From contig SFJM01000062.1 of NCBI GenBank assembly GCA_004555915.1, positions 1-7,971 on the forward strand: 7,971 nucleotides of DNA, read 5' to 3'. Numbering within the stretch: the first letter of the stretch is position 1; each line of letters starts with the position of its first letter. The notes below the pieces were generated by a model. The model was not told the DNA's origin, made no database searches, and worked only from the letters and a program-made list of their open reading frames with translations. Of this stretch, positions 5,315 to 7,971 are shown piece after piece. The position numbers were made by a program, and so were the translations under genes. The DNA is from Clostridiales bacterium (GTDB taxonomy: Bacteria > Bacillota > Clostridia > Oscillospirales > Butyricicoccaceae).

Positions 5315-6687
5315 CTTAAAATCTTTTTTGGTGTATGGGCAGATTCGGACTCGATTTTTCCTTTGAGCAGCCCCCGCCGTGCCGCACATTTTGCTTTGTC
5401 GTATGTGTCATACTGTGTTTTAGGTGTATTGTCCAGAACTGTATCGCTGTCAATGCTGCAATTCGTTAGGATGAATTTTGCGCGTTCACGATAAAATGTA
5501 TATATCTGATAGCTCTGTGCTTTACCATAGAAATTCCTTGTACTAACCTTTTGTCCAATAAGATTTCTGTTTTCCCCGGCGGAACAGCCATTGAAGCGGC
5601 AGTTGGAAATAACCGCAACATAGCCGGGAGTTATCTCGTTTTGGTAGCCAATCAAATTGCCTTTTTCGGCGCGGCAGTTCTCAAATGTGCAATTTTCCAT
5701 TTTGTTGATTTTCCCGGTGATTACACTGCAATCCCGATCCAATTCGATGCAGGCTGATCCGCGTGCATTTACAACGCAATCGAAAAATTTACAATCTGCA
5801 ATATGTACATGACCGAGTTTGCTCGCAGAACGAATCAGCGTGCCTGTACAGGCTGTAAATGTGCTGCGCAGAATTTCTGTATCAGCTGCAGCCTGTATAC
5901 ATTCGCAACAGTGAAAGAAGCGACAGCCCTCAATCAGAGAAGGATAGGACATAGATTCTGCTGAATCTGTTGCAAGTACATTTTTGCAGTAGTCAAATGT
6001 GCAGTCTATCACAGCTAATGCGGAAATTGTAAATGTGATATAGTCAAAATTGCAGTTCAAAAGACAAATGCTGTGTGGTGGGGCGTTGATGACGCTGTAG
6101 GAGTTTCCAACCACTGTCCGCTGAATGAAACGACAATTTTTAAAGTGAAACAATTTGTTTTCACCCAATAAGATAAAAGCAGCTAATGATTGTGATTTAG
6201 GGGATGCGGCTATCCGCCATATGTTATTCTCAAATTCAAAATGCGATTCTGGAAGAAATGAGGCTTGAACTACAGCCAAAGTACAGTCTTGAAATTGACA
6301 GTTGTTAAAAGTAACTTCCGCACAGTCATTCATTTGTGCAAAATTGTTGCATCCAATAAAATAGCAACCGGTGAATGATATACGGCATCCGCTATTGCCG
6401 ATTAGAAACAAGCCTGAATGGAATCCTTTTTTGAAGGTACATCTGTTGAAATGTATTTCGCCAGAAGAAGAAACCGTGATATAGGAATCTGTCTGTGCAA
6501 CATTGCAGAGAAACTCACAGTCATAAAACTCCGCCTTTCCGTTACACAGAATGCTTCTGCCACTATTGAAACGCCTTGGACGTTTATTAAATCGGATGTG
6601 TTTTCGATGAGGGATTTCTGCTGTGTGATATATGCGGTACAGTTCGCTTGCTAACGATTCACAGGGTAATTGCGAAGAAACGGACAT
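5287..6687 (-). CDS. Cys-rich right-handed beta-helix repeat protein, function unknown
   Basis: A 466-residue protein. From about residue 46 to 410 it is built of imperfect repeats with a C-x-F-x-x-C core: C57EF, C83TF, C108YF, C130QF, C185RF, C212NF, C229TF, C255RF, C299KF, C333TF and C363RF. Each is usually preceded by N/D and a hydrophobic strand (ISNC, MENC, IADC, FNNC), spaced mostly 20-30 residues apart. This is the pattern of a parallel beta-helix with one turn per repeat, where Cys and Phe stack as internal ladders. There are about 30 Cys in total. No signal peptide or membrane segment is seen, so it is probably cytoplasmic, where the Cys would be reduced or bind metal. The N-terminal 45 residues and the basic C-terminus (ARRGLLKGK) are outside the repeats. 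No catalytic motif is recognised. The ATG at 6687 has AGGTG 8 bases upstream; an in-frame TTG at 6705 is less likely. Base composition is much more AT-rich than the left half. Confidence 0.8.
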   Translation of the reverse strand: MSVSSQLPCESLASELYRIYHTAEIPHRKHIRFNKRPRRFNSGRSILCNGKAEFYDCEFLCNVAQTDSYITVSSSGEIHFNRCTFKKGFHSGLFLIGNSGCRISFTGCYFIGCNNFAQMNDCAEVTFNNCQFQDCTLAVVQASFLPESHFEFENNIWRIAASPKSQSLAAFILLGENKLFHFKNCRFIQRTVVGNSYSVINAPPHSICLLNCNFDYITFTISALAVIDCTFDYCKNVLATDSAESMSYPSLIEGCRFFHCCECIQAAADTEILRSTFTACTGTLIRSASKLGHVHIADCKFFDCVVNARGSACIELDRDCSVITGKINKMENCTFENCRAEKGNLIGYQNEITPGYVAVISNCRFNGCSAGENRNLIGQKVSTRNFYGKAQSYQIYTFYRERAKFILTNCSIDSDTVLDNTPKTQYDTYDKAKCAARRGLLKGKIESESAHTPKKILRWTIGVHSA

Positions 6688-6720
6688 TATGATTTCACCT
6701 GCCAATGATTGATTACATTC

Positions 6721-6754
6721 AGTATAGCAAGCGAGATGGACAATTTGCGTCCAT
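6721..6754 (-). promoter_or_regulatory. Extended -10 promoter with operator dyad, beta-helix gene
   Basis: The inverted repeat ATGGAC-N7-GTCCAT (6736-6754) precedes TGC-TATACT (6729-6721) on the minus strand. The core TGGAC-N7-GTCCA (6737-6753) ends exactly 10 bases before the -10, the same geometry as at 5281-5314. When one site is reversed the two also share AATTGTCCA. There is no good -35 hexamer. Confidence 0.6.
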
Positions 6755-6781
6755 TATTATGTCTGGAATACCTATTTTCAA

Positions 6782-6819
6782 CAAAAAATAGCCGCCAGCA
6801 TTACAACGCTGGCAGCTAT
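6782..6819 (-). terminator. Intrinsic terminator of the XRE regulator gene
   Basis: On the minus strand ATAGCTGCCAGC (6819-6808), an 8-base loop and GCTGGCGGCTAT (6799-6788) form a 12-bp stem with one mismatch, followed by a run of T (6788-6783). It starts 12 bases past the stop of the regulator gene and separates it from the beta-helix gene, which supports an independent promoter for the latter. Confidence 0.9.
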
Positions 6820-6831
6820 TGATTTAGAAAA

Positions 6832-7404
6832 TTATTTATTATACCCTAATAGATTTTCAGCTTCTTTTGGTGAAGCAGAAATCGGAAGAGCTGAATCATA
6901 GGACCATTGCAGTTTCCATTCAAAATATTTGTCGCGGGAAATTTTCCCGGTGTGGTAGGCATCTTGCATGGCGGCAAAGGACTTAAACAGGTAATTCAGA
7001 AGATCGTTCTCAGACCAAAGCATAGCGGGCTGTGCGCCGAAAGGAGATGTTTTAGCGTTTGTCTGGATGACAGGTGCTGTGGCTGCATTTGCAGCTATCT
7101 GATTTTTGTCAATTGGCGAGGATAGAGAAAATCTAAGCACATCCGGCATATTCTCGTCAAGCCAGAATAAAGTTTCCATTATGCCGCCAAGGTTGCCGGT
7201 ATCCGGTTCAAGCAGTGCGCACTCTTTTACATGGAGTGCGTCTGCTATTTTTTTTACCATATCCTCTTTCGGAACGCGAAACCCGGATTCATACTGTGCG
7301 ATACGGTTGGCAGCACCATCCGTAAAGCCAACCAGTTCACCTAATTCACGCTGCTTCATGTGACGATGCAGCCGGACGCGCTTGATTTTTTCTCCGATTT
7401 TCAT
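6832..7404 (-). CDS. XRE-family helix-turn-helix regulator
   Basis: A 190-residue protein with an N-terminal XRE/Cro-type HTH at about residues 5-60 (IGEKIKRVRLHRHMKQRELG, then NRIAQYESGFRVPKEDMVKKIADAL). A C-terminal region carries GGIMETLFWLDENMPD and a segment at about 130-170 rich in aromatic and charged residues. This kind of regulator is common on integrative elements of Clostridia and usually represses its own and a divergent promoter. The ATG at 7404 has GAGGT 7 bases upstream. It has a good promoter of its own and a strong terminator. The palindrome ACATATATGT and a second ACATATATG flank the divergent promoters, so these are its most likely operators. Whether it also reads the TGGAC dyads further left cannot be told. 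A metallopeptidase or toxin partner is not seen. Confidence 0.88.
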   Translation of the reverse strand: MKIGEKIKRVRLHRHMKQRELGELVGFTDGAANRIAQYESGFRVPKEDMVKKIADALHVKECALLEPDTGNLGGIMETLFWLDENMPDVLRFSLSSPIDKNQIAANAATAPVIQTNAKTSPFGAQPAMLWSENDLLNYLFKSFAAMQDAYHTGKISRDKYFEWKLQWSYDSALPISASPKEAENLLGYNK

Positions 7405-7435
7405 GGGATGACCTCGTTCGTTATTTTATGCTGCC

Positions 7436-7463
7436 ATTATACCACATTAGAGAGAAAAATCAA
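7436..7463 (-). promoter_or_regulatory. Sigma-A promoter of the XRE gene
   Basis: On the minus strand TTGATT (7463-7458), a 16-base spacer, then a perfect TATAAT (7441-7436) preceded by TGG, an extended -10. The leader before the ATG at 7404 is about 25 bases. Confidence 0.75.
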
Positions 7464-7472
7464 CAATTTAAT

Positions 7473-7535
7473 AACATATATGTAAAATCATTGACAAGAA
7501 TACTGCGGAGGTGTATTATCAATACAACATATATG
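7473..7535. promoter_or_regulatory. Paired AACATATATG sites, candidate operators of the XRE repressor
   Basis: AACATATATG occurs at 7473-7482 (within the perfect palindrome ACATATATGT, 7474-7483) and again at 7526-7535, 53 bases apart in the same orientation. The first lies just upstream of the XRE -35 and of the rightward -35. The second covers the expected start of the rightward transcript. This is the layout of a repressor-controlled divergent switch. AT-richness makes chance occurrence possible. Confidence 0.5.
7491..7519 (+). promoter_or_regulatory. Strong sigma-A promoter for the leader peptide transcript
   Basis: TTGACA (7491-7496), a 17-base spacer, TATTAT (7514-7519). The transcription start would be near 7526, inside the second AACATATATG site. 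The 23-codon frame at 7564 follows with a perfect AGGAGG. Confidence 0.8.
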
Positions 7536-7563
7536 ATGTAAATTTAGGCAAGGAGGATCCTAT

Positions 7564-7635
7564 ATGAAATCCATGATGCAACCCAAGAAGGGCTATATAG
7601 TAGTCTATTATGCTAAAAATCCTATTTGCAAGTAA
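7564..7635 (+). CDS. Leader peptide (23 aa), resembling leaders of ribosomal-protection tet genes
   Basis: A 23-codon frame beginning MKSMMQPKKGY and ending VVYYAKNPICK, with AGGAGG (7551-7556) 7 bases before the ATG and a strong promoter upstream. The stop codon lies in the left arm of a hairpin (7628-7650). A very short, well-translated frame overlapping a hairpin is the form of an attenuation leader. From memory, the QKKGY..VYY..NPICK sequence and the stop-codon hairpin resemble the leader in front of tet(M)/tet(O)/tet(W)-type genes, where ribosome stalling lets transcription proceed. No such gene follows within the remaining 336 bases. It may be an orphan leader left after loss or recombination, or the regulated gene may lie further right. 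Confidence 0.6.
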   Translation: MKSMMQPKKGYIVVYYAKNPICK

Positions 7636-7650
7636 CCTTTGTTTACTTGC
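7628..7650 (+). promoter_or_regulatory. Attenuator-like hairpin, apparently truncated
   Basis: GCAAGTAA (7628-7635, including the leader stop) pairs perfectly with TTACTTGC (7643-7650) across a 7-base loop. Pairing stops at 7650, where the right arm would need AAATAGG to match the upstream CCTATTT (7621-7627) but instead reads GCGAGGG. No U-tract follows, so it should not terminate efficiently as it stands. Confidence 0.55.
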
Positions 7651-7693
7651 GCGAGGGCCGCCCACACAAAATATTTTATCATTTTTGTTGTAA

Positions 7694-7804
7694 TGAATCA
7701 AATCTGATTCACTATTCAGAGAGCAGGACGCAAAAGTGAATCAGTTCTGATTCACTCACAGAAAAGAGCCTTTTTCCCGAAAGCGAATCAATGCTTGATT
7801 CACT
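7694..7804. repeat. Three related dyads, AGTGAATCA / TGATTCACT
   Basis: Dyad 1 is TGAATCA-AATC-TGATTCA (7694-7711). Dyad 2 is AGTGAATCA-GTTC-TGATTCACT (7735-7756, perfect 9-base arms). Dyad 3 is AGCGAATCA-N5-TGATTCACT (7782-7804, one mismatch). Centres are about 43 and 47 bases apart, near four helical turns, and the intervening sequence is not repeated. This resembles an array of protein-binding sites (iteron-like or operator array). Nothing else is seen between 7651 and 7804 apart from a short T-rich stretch near 7671-7690. Confidence 0.65.
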
Positions 7805-7827
7805 CCCACATTTCGCCCAGACGCACC

Positions 7828-7860
7828 CCGTGTGGGGCGGATGCCCCGCATCGCACACGG
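7828..7860. repeat. Nested GC-rich inverted repeat
   Basis: The outer arms CCGTGTG (7828-7834) and CACACGG (7854-7860) pair perfectly. Inside, GATGC-CCC-GCATC (7840-7852) or GGGC-GGAT-GCCC (7835-7846) forms an inner stem. No U-tract follows on either strand, so it is not a simple terminator. Confidence 0.55.
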
Positions 7861-7870
7861 ACGCGATGAA

Positions 7871-7904
7871 CTCCACAAACCCGCCGTTTGGCGCGTTTGT
7901 GGGG
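7871..7904. repeat. Strong near-perfect hairpin
   Basis: CCACAAAC-C-CGCC (7873-7885) pairs with GGCG-C-GTTTGTGG (7890-7902) around a GTTT loop, with a single C-C mismatch. A wobble and one further pair extend it to 7871 and 7904. It is probably the most stable fold in the window. It lacks a U-tract, so a role as a recognition or transfer-origin hairpin, or as an RNA structure, is as likely as termination. Confidence 0.6.
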
Positions 7905-7927
7905 CTGTGGGGCGGCGTGAACCGTAC

Positions 7928-7957
7928 AACTTACTACTAGAGAATAAAACTTACTAC
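7928..7957. repeat. Direct repeat AACTTACTAC, 20-base period
   Basis: AACTTACTAC occurs at 7928-7937 and 7948-7957, so the copies lie on the same face of the helix, two turns apart. The surrounding 50 bases are AT-rich in contrast to the GC-rich hairpins just to the left. The window ends 14 bases later, so further copies could follow. Confidence 0.5.
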
Positions 7958-7971
7958 ACACAAAATTACGA

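Noticed and set aside
7519..7701. Leftward 60-codon frame opposite the leader peptide
   Set aside because: It overlaps the promoter, operator and leader on the other strand, lacks a ribosome site and looks like random AT-rich translation.
7694..7804. CRISPR array
   Set aside because: The three units are internally palindromic, differ in sequence and spacing, and number only three with no cas genes.

Overview
The window looks like the chromosome of a gut Clostridia member (Oscillospiraceae or Lachnospiraceae type), cut by a boundary to horizontally acquired DNA. The evidence is a GC-rich left half (over 60% in coding regions) with strong AGGAGG-type ribosome binding sites, GPH-family sugar transport and GH2 genes under an AraC regulator, and an ADP-ribosylglycohydrolase of a kind familiar from these bacteria. 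This assignment is inferred from gene style, not from a marker gene.

Positions 1-2869 form a carbohydrate-use locus. A GPH/MelB-type symporter gene and a GH2 glycosidase gene (cut by the window edge) run leftward and overlap by 4 bases. An AraC-family regulator is divergent from them. The two promoters overlap in a 150-base intergenic region that holds a TGACA-N11-TGTCA dyad. The likely logic is a regulator that senses a sugar and controls uptake and hydrolysis.

Positions 3031-3521 hold two small rightward genes: a 53-residue protein, and a Gly-rich 105-residue protein with two predicted membrane segments. The ADP-ribosylglycohydrolase (DraG/ARH fold) starts at 3722, with a candidate operator dyad over its promoter. 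Its catalytic domain is complete, but its C-terminal accessory domain appears cut near base 4793.

Positions 4793-7650 are AT-richer (about 40% GC in the genes), and every full-length gene here is leftward. In transcription order they are an XRE-family regulator with its own terminator, a Cys-rich right-handed beta-helix protein, and a small protein that reads as a stand-alone DnaA domain I. The last two each have an extended -10 promoter with a TGGAC-N7-GTCCA dyad exactly 10 bases upstream of the -10 hexamer, so they look like a two-gene regulon under one unidentified regulator. This is the best candidate for an undescribed system.

Divergent from the XRE gene is a strong promoter followed by a 23-codon leader peptide. 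Its sequence and stop-codon hairpin resemble, from memory, the attenuator leaders of ribosomal-protection tetracycline-resistance genes. No resistance gene follows, and the hairpin is broken after eight pairs.

Positions 7651-7971 hold no convincing gene. They carry three related GAATCA/TGATTC dyads, two strong GC-rich hairpins and a 10-base direct repeat at a 20-base period, an arrangement like an origin, a transfer origin or a regulatory region of a mobile element.
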